Source: Ruminococcus sp. (GTDB lineage: Bacteria > Bacillota > Clostridia > Oscillospirales > Acutalibacteraceae). From it: 64,000 nucleotides of DNA. Shown here piece by piece: positions 27,786 to 36,443 of the stretch (its first letter is position 1; each line of letters opens with the position of its first letter). The position numbers and the translations under genes are program-made. The notes beneath the pieces are model-generated. The model was given only the letters and a program-made list of their open reading frames with translations. It made no database searches and had not been told where the DNA came from. The DNA lies in contig JAFRGI010000012.1 in assembly GCA_017433905.1 (NCBI GenBank), positions 1-64,000 of the forward strand, read 5' to 3'.

Positions 27786-28799
27786 TTATTTATAGCCATT
27801 CACGTTGTTTGACTGCCAGTTCCATGAATCAAAACACATCTCATCCAGTCCCAGTTCTGCTTTCCAACCCAAAACTTTTGCAGCTTTTTCGGCATTGGCA
27901 TAGCATTCCGCAATGTCTCCCGCTCTACGCGGCTTAATCACATAAGGTATGGTAAGATGGTTGACACGCTCAAACGTCTTGACAATTTCCAACACGCTGT
28001 AACCCGTTCCCGTACCGAGGTTGATGATCTCGGCGCCGGTGTGATCGGCAGAATAATCAATTGCCTTAACATGTCCCTTGGCAAGATCGACCACATGGAT
28101 GTAATCGCGCACGCCTGTGCCGTCCGGAGTGGGATAGTCATCGCCAAATACACCGAGCTCCGGCAGTCTGCCCGCTGCCACCTGCGTGATGTAGGGCATA
28201 AGGTTGTTGGGGATACCGTTGGGATCTTCACCGATGCGTCCGCTCTTGTGCGCGCCGATCGGATTGAAATAACGCAAAATGACAATGGACATCTGCGGAT
28301 TTGCGCGCTGTGTATCCGTCAGGATCTGCTCCATCATCAGTTTCGTCCAGCCATACGGATTGGTGGGAGAACCTGTCGGCATGGTCTCTACCAGCGGCAC
28401 TTCCTCCGGCGTTCCGTAAACCGTTGCCGAGGAACTGAAAATAAAACGTGTTACATGGTGGCGATGCATCGCTTCAAGGAGCGTCAGGGTGGAATCAATA
28501 TTGTTGCGGTAATAGAGAAGCGGTTTTTCACAACTCTCTCCCACCGCTTTAAGTCCGGCAAAATGGATTACGGCGTCGATCTCATTTTCACTGAAAATTT
28601 GCTCTACCGCCTGTGCAGCGCAAACATCTGCATCATAGGTTTTGATAGACGTTCCGGTGATTTCCTCCACACGTCTGATGGCTTCCGGGCAGGAGTTTGA
28701 ATAATTGTCGGCAACAATCACACTGTGTCCCGCCTGGATGAGTTCCACACAAGTGTGACTGCCGATATATCCTGCTCCACCGGCTAAAAGTACGTTCAT
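27786..28799 (-). CDS. galE: UDP-glucose 4-epimerase GalE
   Basis: 337 residues, cytoplasmic short-chain dehydrogenase fold. The NAD motif GGAGYIGSHT is at the N-terminus. The catalytic Ser and the YxxxK motif are in SSSATVYG and NPYGWTKLMME, and the family signature GTGTGYSVLE is near residue 270. It interconverts UDP-glucose and UDP-galactose for sugar catabolism or glycan synthesis. The GGAGG site lies seven bases before the ATG; transcribed alone. Confidence 0.96.
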   Translation of the reverse strand: MNVLLAGGAGYIGSHTCVELIQAGHSVIVADNYSNSCPEAIRRVEEITGTSIKTYDADVCAAQAVEQIFSENEIDAVIHFAGLKAVGESCEKPLLYYRNNIDSTLTLLEAMHRHHVTRFIFSSSATVYGTPEEVPLVETMPTGSPTNPYGWTKLMMEQILTDTQRANPQMSIVILRYFNPIGAHKSGRIGEDPNGIPNNLMPYITQVAAGRLPELGVFGDDYPTPDGTGVRDYIHVVDLAKGHVKAIDYSADHTGAEIINLGTGTGYSVLEIVKTFERVNHLTIPYVIKPRRAGDIAECYANAEKAAKVLGWKAELGLDEMCFDSWNWQSNNVNGYK

Positions 28800-28840
28800 A
28801 AACTTCCTCCATCTATTACATTATATATAGTATACGAAAA

Positions 28841-29359
28841 TCAGCAGGTTTCCGGCTCGGGATATGTTTCTCCGAAGGTTTCGACCGTTACCTTACGCAT
28901 GATTTGCCCGTCAAGGGGCTTATCGGCATAATCTGTATCGCATTCCGCAATTTCATTGACGATCTCCATTCCCTCAACGACTTTTCCAAAAGCAGCATAC
29001 TGCCCGTCAAGATGCGGAGCCGCTTTGTGCATAATAAAAAACTGTGATCCTGCGGAGTCCGGCATCATGGCGCGCGCCATCGACAGCACACCTTCGCTAT
29101 GCTTCAGATCGTTTTGGAAACCATTCATCGTAAATTCTCCCTTGATATGGTATCCGGGACCTCCCGTACCCGTGCCGTCCGGACAGCCTCCCTGGATCAT
29201 AAAACCATAGATGACTCGGTGAAAGGTCAAACCGTCATAAAAACCATTTTTAACCAGACTGACAAAATTGTTGACCGTGTTTGGGGCAATCTCGGGATAA
29301 AGCTCCGCCTTAATCTGCTTTCCCCCGTCCATTTCGAATGTGACAATAGGATTAGACAT
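28841..29359 (-). CDS. Peptidyl-prolyl cis-trans isomerase, cyclophilin type
   Basis: 172 residues from the ATG at 29359 (GGAAAAG upstream). The cyclophilin core has FHRVIYGFMIQGGCPDGTG, SMARAMMPDSAGSQFFI and the active-site Arg in FHRV. It has no signal peptide, so it is a cytoplasmic folding helper. A 22-bp gap to the DUF2752 gene upstream suggests cotranscription. Confidence 0.94.
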   Translation of the reverse strand: MSNPIVTFEMDGGKQIKAELYPEIAPNTVNNFVSLVKNGFYDGLTFHRVIYGFMIQGGCPDGTGTGGPGYHIKGEFTMNGFQNDLKHSEGVLSMARAMMPDSAGSQFFIMHKAAPHLDGQYAAFGKVVEGMEIVNEIAECDTDYADKPLDGQIMRKVTVETFGETYPEPETC

Positions 29360-29380
29360 AACAATCACTTTTCCTTTCTG

Positions 29381-29785
29381 TTAAATTGGTGCGATCGCCG
29401 GTACAAAATTGCGCAAAAAGAAATACACAAACCACAAAACCAGCAGACATACCATCCATTTTACATCATGAAGTAACGAGATTCGAAAACGCACACCAAA
29501 AACCTTGAAAGCGAATTCGAGATAATAAAGCGCTGCGATAACAGATAAAACCGGAACGGATATATTCTGACGCAGCGCAAGAAGAATATCTCCGCTGAGC
29601 AATGCCTGAACCGCCCTTGTGGAACCACAACCGGGACAATATATATGCAGGTATTGCAGAGCAGGGCAAGTTGAAAAGGTCACATGCGCTAAAATAAACC
29701 GCGCAGCAACCATCAACAGTGCGATTCCCGCGAGAGGAATAACAACCACTAATACCTTTTGGTAGGGTTTGTATTTCACGCACAT
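29381..29785 (-). CDS. DUF2752 membrane protein
   Basis: 134 residues with three hydrophobic segments (about 11-33, 70-92 and 105-127) and the family hallmark CPGCGSTRA near residue 50. The function of DUF2752 is not established; the paired cysteines could bind metal or form a disulfide. Lies between ppi and a DUF4190 protein that is also a small membrane protein. Confidence 0.82.
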   Translation of the reverse strand: MCVKYKPYQKVLVVVIPLAGIALLMVAARFILAHVTFSTCPALQYLHIYCPGCGSTRAVQALLSGDILLALRQNISVPVLSVIAALYYLEFAFKVFGVRFRISLLHDVKWMVCLLVLWFVYFFLRNFVPAIAPI

Positions 29786-29803
29786 AACCTCCCGACAGAA
29801 GAA

Positions 29804-29825
29804 TCGGGCAGATTGCTCTGCCCGA
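29804..29825 (-). terminator. Hairpin between the two small membrane protein genes
   Basis: TCGGGCAGA and TCTGCCCGA form a perfect 9-bp stem with a four-base loop. The following minus-strand sequence ATTCTTC is only mildly T-rich, so termination may be partial. Confidence 0.55.
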
Positions 29826-29839
29826 ACAGCGTTAATGTA

Positions 29840-30562
29840 TTACCAATTATAAAAATACGGTGAAGAGAAGCGGTAGTTCGCCCCACCGACAAAAATCACG
29901 ACCGTCATGATAACAGCAAATCCCAATCCGATAAAGGACAGAATCATACCGACCAACGCAAACGCATTATTGGATTTACACTTAGACTTGGAAATGATAC
30001 CAAATACAGCACCGGGAATGCTAAAGATTAATCCCCATAATCCGCAGCATCCGAAAACAACAGCCAAAATACCGCAAACAAGCGAAACAATGCTAAACGC
30101 TTTTGCCGCACCTGTCGGTCTGTTCGTCGGAACGGGGTTATAAACATTTCCCTGTCGGTAGGGCGGTTGCTGATAACCGCCTTGATTGTAATCATATGTC
30201 TGTCCGGCATTGTTCTGATAGGGATTGTACGAATCAGGCTGCTGCGGCTGATACTGCTGATTGCCGTACGGCACCGGCTGCTGCGGCTGATACTGCTGAT
30301 TGTCGTACGGCACCGGTTGCTGCGGCTGATACTGCTGATTGTCGTACGGCACCGGCTGCTGCGGCTGATACTGCTGATTGTCGGGCTGCACAGACTGCTG
30401 CGGCTGACCGTTATCTGCATCCGGCTGCAGATGAAACGCGTCGTTTCGCGGCTGATTATATTGCGCGTACTGATCCGCAAAGGTATCTTTCTGTGACGTC
30501 TGATCAGGATTAGGACCTTGATTCGGCTGAACATTATCATGATTAAGGTTATTATTATCCAT
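29840..30562 (-). CDS. DUF4190-type membrane protein with Gln/Pro/Tyr-rich cytoplasmic region
   Basis: 240 residues from the ATG at 30562 (AAGGAGG upstream). Residues 1-150 are low complexity and rich in N, Q, P and Y, including about four tandem 13-residue repeats of the form QQPVPYDNQQYQP. Two membrane helices follow (about 152-178 and 200-225) with a short cationic loop (KSKCKSNNA), as in DUF4190 proteins. Function unknown. The tyrosine-rich repeats look like a flexible, possibly self-associating segment. Confidence 0.78.
   Translation of the reverse strand: MDNNNLNHDNVQPNQGPNPDQTSQKDTFADQYAQYNQPRNDAFHLQPDADNGQPQQSVQPDNQQYQPQQPVPYDNQQYQPQQPVPYDNQQYQPQQPVPYGNQQYQPQQPDSYNPYQNNAGQTYDYNQGGYQQPPYRQGNVYNPVPTNRPTGAAKAFSIVSLVCGILAVVFGCCGLWGLIFSIPGAVFGIISKSKCKSNNAFALVGMILSFIGLGFAVIMTVVIFVGGANYRFSSPYFYNW
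30235..30385. repeat. 39-bp tandem coding repeat
   Basis: About four copies of a 39-bp unit (core GGCTGCTGCGGCTGATACTG) in the DUF4190 gene, encoding the QQPVPYDNQQYQP repeats. Confidence 0.85.
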
Positions 30563-30636
30563 AACGCCTAACCTCCTTAAACAATATGCTATTATTATAG
30601 AATAGAATATGTCGGTTGTCAAATACTTTTTCGAAT

Positions 30637-31641
30637 CTACTCAATCGACATAGTTGCAAAAGCATTCAAATCCGCACCGGCGATATTTCCGGCAAGATAC
30701 TCATAATACCCCTGCGCACCGACCATCGCAGCATTATCGCCGCAAAAAATTTTATCCGGCATGTAGAGCGCATATACGCGTTTTTGACATTCCGCCTCCA
30801 GTGTTGAACGCAAAAGAGAATTGGCAGATACTCCGCCCGCTATCACAAGCTTTTTTACGCCCAAATCCTCCGCCGCTTTTAGAAAATTAGTGGTTAGACA
30901 GTCCACCACGGCATAGCGGAAGGATGCACAGACATCAGCTTTGTTTAGCTCGGTTCCTTTTTGTTCCGCGTTATGGATCAAATTGATCACAGCTGTTTTT
31001 AATCCGGAAAAACTGAAGTCATACGGCGCATCGTGCACAACAGGACGCGGCAACACAAACGCATACGGATCTCCTTCCTCGGCAACCCGGTCAAGCGCGA
31101 TACCGCCCGGATAGGACATGCCCATTGTGCGCGCTGCCTTGTCAAACGCCTCTCCTGCCGCATCGTCGCGCGTTCTGCCGATTATTTTCATCGCGGTATA
31201 GTCCTCGACCATCACAATGTGACTATGTCCGCCCGACACCACCAAACAGAGAAACGGCGGCTTTAATTCCGGATGAGTGATATAATTGGAGGCAATATGC
31301 GAACGCAGATGATGCGTCGGCACCAGCGGCAAACCGGTCGCGCAGGAAAGTCCCTTTGCAAAATTCACACCAACCAACAGCGCACCGATCAATCCCGGCG
31401 CATGCGTGACGGCAACGGCTCCCATATCATCCAGTGTAACGTTTGCCTGCTCCAGCGCCTGCGCTACCACCGGCACAATCGCCTCGGCATGCCGGCGCGA
31501 AGCGATTTCGGGTACCACGCCACCATAGAGCTTATGTTCTTCCACCTGCGAGGCAACTACGGAGGAAAGCACCTTCCTTCCGTCCTCCACGACTGCCGCG
31601 GCAGTTTCATCGCAAGAGGATTCTATTGCTAAAATTTTCAT
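30637..31641 (-). CDS. tsaD: tRNA N6-adenosine threonylcarbamoyltransferase TsaD
   Basis: 334 residues from the ATG at 31641 (AGGA nine bases upstream). ASKHA fold with ESSCDETAAAVV at the N-terminus, metal ligands in HHLRSHIASN, and CLVVSGGHSHI. Transfers threonylcarbamoyl to A37 of ANN-decoding tRNAs. In the alr-polA-lmwPTP-rimI-tsaD run; 17 bp downstream of rimI, its usual partner. TsaB and TsaE are not in this window. Confidence 0.96.
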   Translation of the reverse strand: MKILAIESSCDETAAAVVEDGRKVLSSVVASQVEEHKLYGGVVPEIASRRHAEAIVPVVAQALEQANVTLDDMGAVAVTHAPGLIGALLVGVNFAKGLSCATGLPLVPTHHLRSHIASNYITHPELKPPFLCLVVSGGHSHIVMVEDYTAMKIIGRTRDDAAGEAFDKAARTMGMSYPGGIALDRVAEEGDPYAFVLPRPVVHDAPYDFSFSGLKTAVINLIHNAEQKGTELNKADVCASFRYAVVDCLTTNFLKAAEDLGVKKLVIAGGVSANSLLRSTLEAECQKRVYALYMPDKIFCGDNAAMVGAQGYYEYLAGNIAGADLNAFATMSIE

Positions 31642-31658
31642 TTCATTCAATCCTATTA

Positions 31659-32096
31659 TTAAAAGTATTTTGTCATCAAAACTGCAGATTCAGTGGGATC
31701 AGAGTAGTATTCTTTTCTCTCTCCCACTTTAATAAAACCGAGTTTCTCATAAAGCGACATGGCGGGCACGTTGCTCTCGCGCACCTCAAGCGTGATGAAA
31801 CAGAGACCATACTTTTTTCCGTACGTGATCAACTCACGGACTAAGGCATATCCTGTGCCGCGTCTGCGATAACGCTCATCTACGGCAATATTAAATACAT
31901 ATGCCTCGTCAACTATGACTTCCATACCCGCATAACCGATCACCTCGCCGTCCTCCAGTGCCGCAAAAAACACCGCATTTTTGCCGGAAATCGTATCCTC
32001 CAGACTCTGCCGTGACCACGGATGCACAAAACAGCTTTGTTCCAACGCCGCCACTGCGTCGATCCGGGCGGCGGTCATGCGCTCAATCCGTAACAT
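31659..32096 (-). CDS. rimI: Ribosomal protein alanine N-acetyltransferase RimI
   Basis: 145-residue GNAT acetyltransferase. It has the acetyl-CoA loop RYRRRGTGYALV and the C-terminal ...YEKLGFIKVGERKEYY. Acetylates the N-terminus of ribosomal protein S18 in E. coli. Overlaps the end of the phosphatase gene by 14 bases and precedes tsaD. Confidence 0.92.
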   Translation of the reverse strand: MLRIERMTAARIDAVAALEQSCFVHPWSRQSLEDTISGKNAVFFAALEDGEVIGYAGMEVIVDEAYVFNIAVDERYRRRGTGYALVRELITYGKKYGLCFITLEVRESNVPAMSLYEKLGFIKVGERKEYYSDPTESAVLMTKYF

Positions 32097-32514
32097 TTCG
32101 GAGTATCTCCTCCACGGCGAGTTGTATCATGTCGCGGCACATGCGGTAAATCTCCGTACTGCCTCCATAAGGATCGACAATATCGAGCGATTCCGCCATA
32201 TCGGTGGATATGCCGATGCTCTGCGTCAAAATCTGAACATGCTCCGCCGACATACAATAGAATTTTTCAAATTCGCTAAGGTCATAATCATATATAAAAT
32301 GTGTTTGAAAGCCGCTGAGATCAATGCCGATTTCCCGGCACACCTCAAGCGTATGCTGCGAGGGCGGCATACCGCCGACTGCCGCCAGCCCGAAACTGCG
32401 AGCACGAACATCCAGTCCGCGTTTCTCCGCTTCCCGGTTAAAAATCGCTTCTGCCATGGGACTGCGACAAGTGTTCCCCGTACAGACAAAGGCAATATAC
32501 TTATTTTTTGGCAT
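32083..32514 (-). CDS. Low-molecular-weight protein phosphatase (Tyr/Arg)
   Basis: 143 residues. The P-loop CTGNTCRSP near residue 11 and the general-acid loop DPYGGS near residue 114 are both present, so it should be active. Members act on phosphotyrosine or, as YwlE, on phosphoarginine. The residue after the second P-loop Cx is Thr (CTGNTC), as in YwlE, which favours arginine phosphatase activity; this is inference. It overlaps polA and rimI by 14 bases each. Confidence 0.88.
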   Translation of the reverse strand: MPKNKYIAFVCTGNTCRSPMAEAIFNREAEKRGLDVRARSFGLAAVGGMPPSQHTLEVCREIGIDLSGFQTHFIYDYDLSEFEKFYCMSAEHVQILTQSIGISTDMAESLDIVDPYGGSTEIYRMCRDMIQLAVEEILRNVTD

Positions 32515-35047
32515 CGTACCACGTCCTTCCGACTGCCGCGTCCGCCGTCAGCGGCACGCTGAGCGATACGGCGTTCTCCATTTCTTCTTGTAACAATTTC
32601 TGCACCTGCGCGCTTTCCTCCGCAGGTGCTTCGACAATCAATTCGTCATGTACCTGCAAAATCAACCGTGCGCGCAGTTTTTCGCGCTGCAACCGTTCGT
32701 CGACCCGCACCATCGCGATTTTTATGATATCGGCAGCAGTGCCCTGAATCGGCATATTCCGCGCCACACGCTCGCCAAAGGCTTTTAGCATATGCTTGCC
32801 GGAGCTGAGCTCCGGAAGATACCGCCGTCTGCCGAACATCGTCTCCACATAACCGTCGCGTTTTGCCTGCTCCACCACACGCTCCATATAACACTCAACG
32901 CCGCTGTAGTGCGCAAGGTAACTGTCGATATACTGTTTCGCTTCTCTGGTCGTAACACCGATATCCTTTCCGAGTGAAAACGCACCGATCCCATAAACGA
33001 TTCCGAAATTAACCGCCTTGGCGTTGCGGCGCATGGTCGGTGTCACCATCTCGATCGGCATATGAAACACCTGAGATGCTGTTATCGTGTGTATATCGTC
33101 CCGATGACGGAACGCGGCGATCATATTCTCGTCATTGGCGATATGTGCAAGCACACGCAGCTCGATCTGCGAATAATCCGCGTCAACCAACACACAACCT
33201 TCTTTGGCGCAGAAAAACTTACGCATTTCCCTGCCCAACTCTGTGCGTACGGGAATATTCTGCAAATTCGGCTCTGTGGAACTGATTCTGCCGGTGCGTG
33301 TTTCAGTTTGGTTAAAGCTGGAATGGATTCTGCCGTCGTCGGCGATCACCTTGAGCAAGCCCTCGCAGTAGGTAGAATTCAGCTTGGTGAGTGCACGGTA
33401 ATTCAGAACCATGTCGACAATCGGATGGTCGTAGCGCAGCCCCTCCAGCACCTCGGCACCGGTGCTGTAGCCGCTTTTGGTTTTCTTCTTGGCAGGCAGT
33501 CCCAAATCCTCAAAGAGCACCTTTCCCAGCTGCTTGGGAGAATTGATATTAAATTCCTGTCCGGCGTTCAGATAGATCGCCTGCTCCAGCTCCCGGATCT
33601 GTTCGGACAGCATGGAGCCGTAGGCTGAGATTCCGTTTTTATCAACAGCAAATCCGATGTTTTCCATCTTCGCCAGTACACGCGCAAGAGGTATTTCGAT
33701 TTCACGGAGCAGTTCTTCCTGTCCGTTCGCCTTGATCTCTTTCTCCAGCTTTTTGCAAAGCCTGTCATATACTGCCAACGGACAGAGCGACTTGTCCTCC
33801 TCATTGTCGGCAACGGGCAATACCACCTCGTAGACCGCGCAGAGCGTTTCATCCGCATAGTCCTTCTCGGAGGGCTGCAGCAGGTATGCCGCCAATTCTA
33901 CATCGAAGGTCAGATGATCTATCTGCAGCCCGTGCCTGTCTGCATAAGCAAAAAGTGCCTTGCTGCCGCGCGTATACAGACAGATTTCGGGTTTTTGCAG
34001 TACAGCGGCAAACAAATTTGCATCGGTACTGCGATATATTTTTTCCTGATAGAATACAGAAAACGAATTTAACTGTTTATCGGAAATATCGAACTGCAGA
34101 TACACCTCACCGACGAGATCATCAAGCGGCAAGGGCTTTTCACAAACCGTCAGGGGCTGTACATCTGCCTGTTGTTCGGGCACAAGCGTGTCTGTCAGAT
34201 GATATTTTTCGATCAGAGAAAACAATTCGAGCTTTTGCATCAGCGCAAGCGCCTTGGTCGGCTCTGTGCATACAACACGGTAATGACTGACGTCGGTATC
34301 TACCGGCACTTCGCGGCAGATTTCTCCCAGCATGCGGCTAAGCAAAGCGTTATCCCTGGAGGCGAGAAGCTTTTTGCGCATGCCGTCCTTGATATCCAGC
34401 TCATCAAGGTGGTCGAAAATATATGACACGGAATGGAAGCGCTGGATCAAATCTCCTGCGCCCTTCGGTCCGATGCCCGCGACTCCGGGAATATTATCGG
34501 AAGCGTCTCCCTGAATTGCCTTTATCTCAATCAGCTCCGCCGGCGTAACGCCGTATTCCTCCATAATTTTTTCGGGTGTATAGCGAATATCGCCCTTATT
34601 GGTGCAAAGACGTACCACCGTTTCCGCGGAAACAAGCTGCAAACTGTCACGGTCTCCCGTGGCAATCACACAAACGTCGCTATTTTGCTCACAGGCATCG
34701 GCAAAGGTACCGAGAATATCGTCCGCCTCATAACCCTCGCAAGTGACGAGCTTGTAACCTAACAGTGTGAGCAACTCCTTCAAGAGCGGTATCTGCGCGG
34801 CAAGCTCCGCCGGCATTCCCTTACGCGTTGCCTTGTAGCCGTCGTATGCCTTGTGGCGAAAGGTCGGCGCCTTCAAATCAAAGGCAATCGCCACGGCGTC
34901 GGGCGATTCGTCGCGCTCGATTTTTGCAAGCATATTTAAAAAACCATAGATAGCGTGGGTAAACTGACCGTCCTTATTGGTCAGCGGACGGATCCCGTAA
35001 AAAGCACGGTTGACGATACTGTTTCCGTCGACAACAAGAATTCTCAT
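32501..35047 (-). CDS. polA: DNA polymerase I
   Basis: 848 residues. N-terminal 5'-3' exonuclease (about 1-290: VDGNSIVNRAFYGIRPL, EADDILGT, ATGDRDSLQL); a central region where the proofreading DxE motif is replaced (QFDISDKQ), so 3'-5' exonuclease activity is probably lost as in other Firmicutes; and an intact polymerase domain (ADYSQIELRVLAH, the O-helix RRNAKAVNFGIVYG, QVHDELIVE). It fills gaps and removes RNA primers. It overlaps the alr stop by four bases, an uncommon coupling. Confidence 0.97.
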   Translation of the reverse strand: MRILVVDGNSIVNRAFYGIRPLTNKDGQFTHAIYGFLNMLAKIERDESPDAVAIAFDLKAPTFRHKAYDGYKATRKGMPAELAAQIPLLKELLTLLGYKLVTCEGYEADDILGTFADACEQNSDVCVIATGDRDSLQLVSAETVVRLCTNKGDIRYTPEKIMEEYGVTPAELIEIKAIQGDASDNIPGVAGIGPKGAGDLIQRFHSVSYIFDHLDELDIKDGMRKKLLASRDNALLSRMLGEICREVPVDTDVSHYRVVCTEPTKALALMQKLELFSLIEKYHLTDTLVPEQQADVQPLTVCEKPLPLDDLVGEVYLQFDISDKQLNSFSVFYQEKIYRSTDANLFAAVLQKPEICLYTRGSKALFAYADRHGLQIDHLTFDVELAAYLLQPSEKDYADETLCAVYEVVLPVADNEEDKSLCPLAVYDRLCKKLEKEIKANGQEELLREIEIPLARVLAKMENIGFAVDKNGISAYGSMLSEQIRELEQAIYLNAGQEFNINSPKQLGKVLFEDLGLPAKKKTKSGYSTGAEVLEGLRYDHPIVDMVLNYRALTKLNSTYCEGLLKVIADDGRIHSSFNQTETRTGRISSTEPNLQNIPVRTELGREMRKFFCAKEGCVLVDADYSQIELRVLAHIANDENMIAAFRHRDDIHTITASQVFHMPIEMVTPTMRRNAKAVNFGIVYGIGAFSLGKDIGVTTREAKQYIDSYLAHYSGVECYMERVVEQAKRDGYVETMFGRRRYLPELSSGKHMLKAFGERVARNMPIQGTAADIIKIAMVRVDERLQREKLRARLILQVHDELIVEAPAEESAQVQKLLQEEMENAVSLSVPLTADAAVGRTWYDAKK

Positions 35048-36219
35048 AGCTTATACATGACCTCCGTAATCTGACCGTTTCGATAATAAATGCGCGGCAC
35101 GCGTTTACCGACAAGACAAACGACCTCATAGTTGATCGTATCCGTGTTTTCGGCAAGTGTGTCTGCCGTCGGTTCTCCGTTGGCTCCCGTGCCGAAAACA
35201 ACCACTTCATCACCCGGCTCAATTTTGTCTATATCTGTCACATCGAGCATGGTCTGATCCATACATATTCTGCCGACAATTTTAGCTTGTTGCCCGTTGA
35301 CCGTCATATAACCGTCCGCAGCATTTGCCCGGACATATCCGTCGGCGTATCCGATGGGCACCGTGGCGATTTTCATATCCTTATCTGCCGTAAAGGTGCG
35401 TCCGTAAGACACAGTTGCACCCTTTTTCAGCTCTTTGACATAGGCAACGGAGGTTTTGAGCGTCATGGCGGGAATCAAATCCAGCTTGCCGCTGAGCTTG
35501 AGAGACGGGGTCAATCCATAAAGAATAATACCCGCACGCACCATATCACAGTAGGTTTCGCGGTAATCCTCAATGGCACCGCTATTGGAACAGTGGCAAA
35601 GCGCAAATGTTTTGCCGCGGGCCGCAAGCGCGTTCCTGACATGCCGAAAATTGCCGTACTGCTTTTCCGTAAATGCGCGCCCTTCCGCGCTCTCGTCCGA
35701 CACGCAAAAATGAGTAAATATCCCCTCCGGCACCAATCCGGGCAGTTCGCATGCCTGACATATTTCTGTGACAGAATACTCGTCGCGCGGAAATTCCTGA
35801 CACATAAACCCAATACGGCTCATGCCCGTATCCGTCTTGATGTGGATAGTACAAGTGCACGCAGCCTTTTCACACGCGGCAGAAAGCGCCTTAGCGTATT
35901 CCAAAGAAAAAACCGCCTGACTGATTCTGTGCGCAGAAAGCTTCGCCGCATCGCGAACGGGAGTGTAACCGAGAATCAAAATCGGCAGCTGAATTCCCGC
36001 GTTGCGGATCTCTATCCCCTCGTCCATATTGGAAACTGCAAAATAATCCGCTCCGAGCTCTTCATACAACTGCGCAAGCTCAACGGCGCCGTGTCCGTAT
36101 CCATCCGCTTTGATCACACAGCACAGCTTGGCACCGATTGTTTTTCGACGTATTTCCAAAAAATTATGCGTAATCGCATCCAGGGAAATTTCCGCCCATG
36201 TTCTCCTGACAAAATCCAT
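35044..36219 (-). CDS. alr: Alanine racemase
   Basis: 391 residues. The PLP lysine is in VIKADGYGHGA (about residue 37) and the opposing catalytic Tyr is in the region after VSYGRTF. It makes D-alanine for peptidoglycan. First gene of a five-gene run with polA, phosphatase, rimI and tsaD joined by overlaps of 4, 14 and 14 bases and a 17-bp gap. Confidence 0.95.
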   Translation of the reverse strand: MDFVRRTWAEISLDAITHNFLEIRRKTIGAKLCCVIKADGYGHGAVELAQLYEELGADYFAVSNMDEGIEIRNAGIQLPILILGYTPVRDAAKLSAHRISQAVFSLEYAKALSAACEKAACTCTIHIKTDTGMSRIGFMCQEFPRDEYSVTEICQACELPGLVPEGIFTHFCVSDESAEGRAFTEKQYGNFRHVRNALAARGKTFALCHCSNSGAIEDYRETYCDMVRAGIILYGLTPSLKLSGKLDLIPAMTLKTSVAYVKELKKGATVSYGRTFTADKDMKIATVPIGYADGYVRANAADGYMTVNGQQAKIVGRICMDQTMLDVTDIDKIEPGDEVVVFGTGANGEPTADTLAENTDTINYEVVCLVGKRVPRIYYRNGQITEVMYKL

Positions 36220-36302
36220 GATGATACCTTCTTACTGTTTCCATACATATAGTCTGACTTGAAATGTATACAAATTTATTATATTACGAAACCGATTGAA
36301 AA

Positions 36303-36365
36303 TCAAGGCAATACCACATAATTGCGTATGAATCCGCGCCGCAGACGTACGCAAAGTATTTTGTG
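36303..36365. repeat. Partial copy of the dispersed repeat
   Basis: AGGCAATACCACATAATTGCG matches the conserved left end of the family; it stops ahead of the putP promoter. The surrounding 224-bp gap holds nothing else. Confidence 0.45.
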
Positions 36366-36375
36366 CCATGATAAC

Positions 36376-36404
36376 TTGATTTTTTCACATTTTTATGGTA
36401 GACT
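36376..36404 (+). promoter_or_regulatory. putP promoter
   Basis: TTGATT (36376-36381), a 17-bp spacer and TAGACT (36399-36404), about 40 bases before the start codon. Confidence 0.65.
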
Positions 36405-36443
36405 TATGAAAAATGTTGAAAAAATAAGGAGGAACATCTGAAC

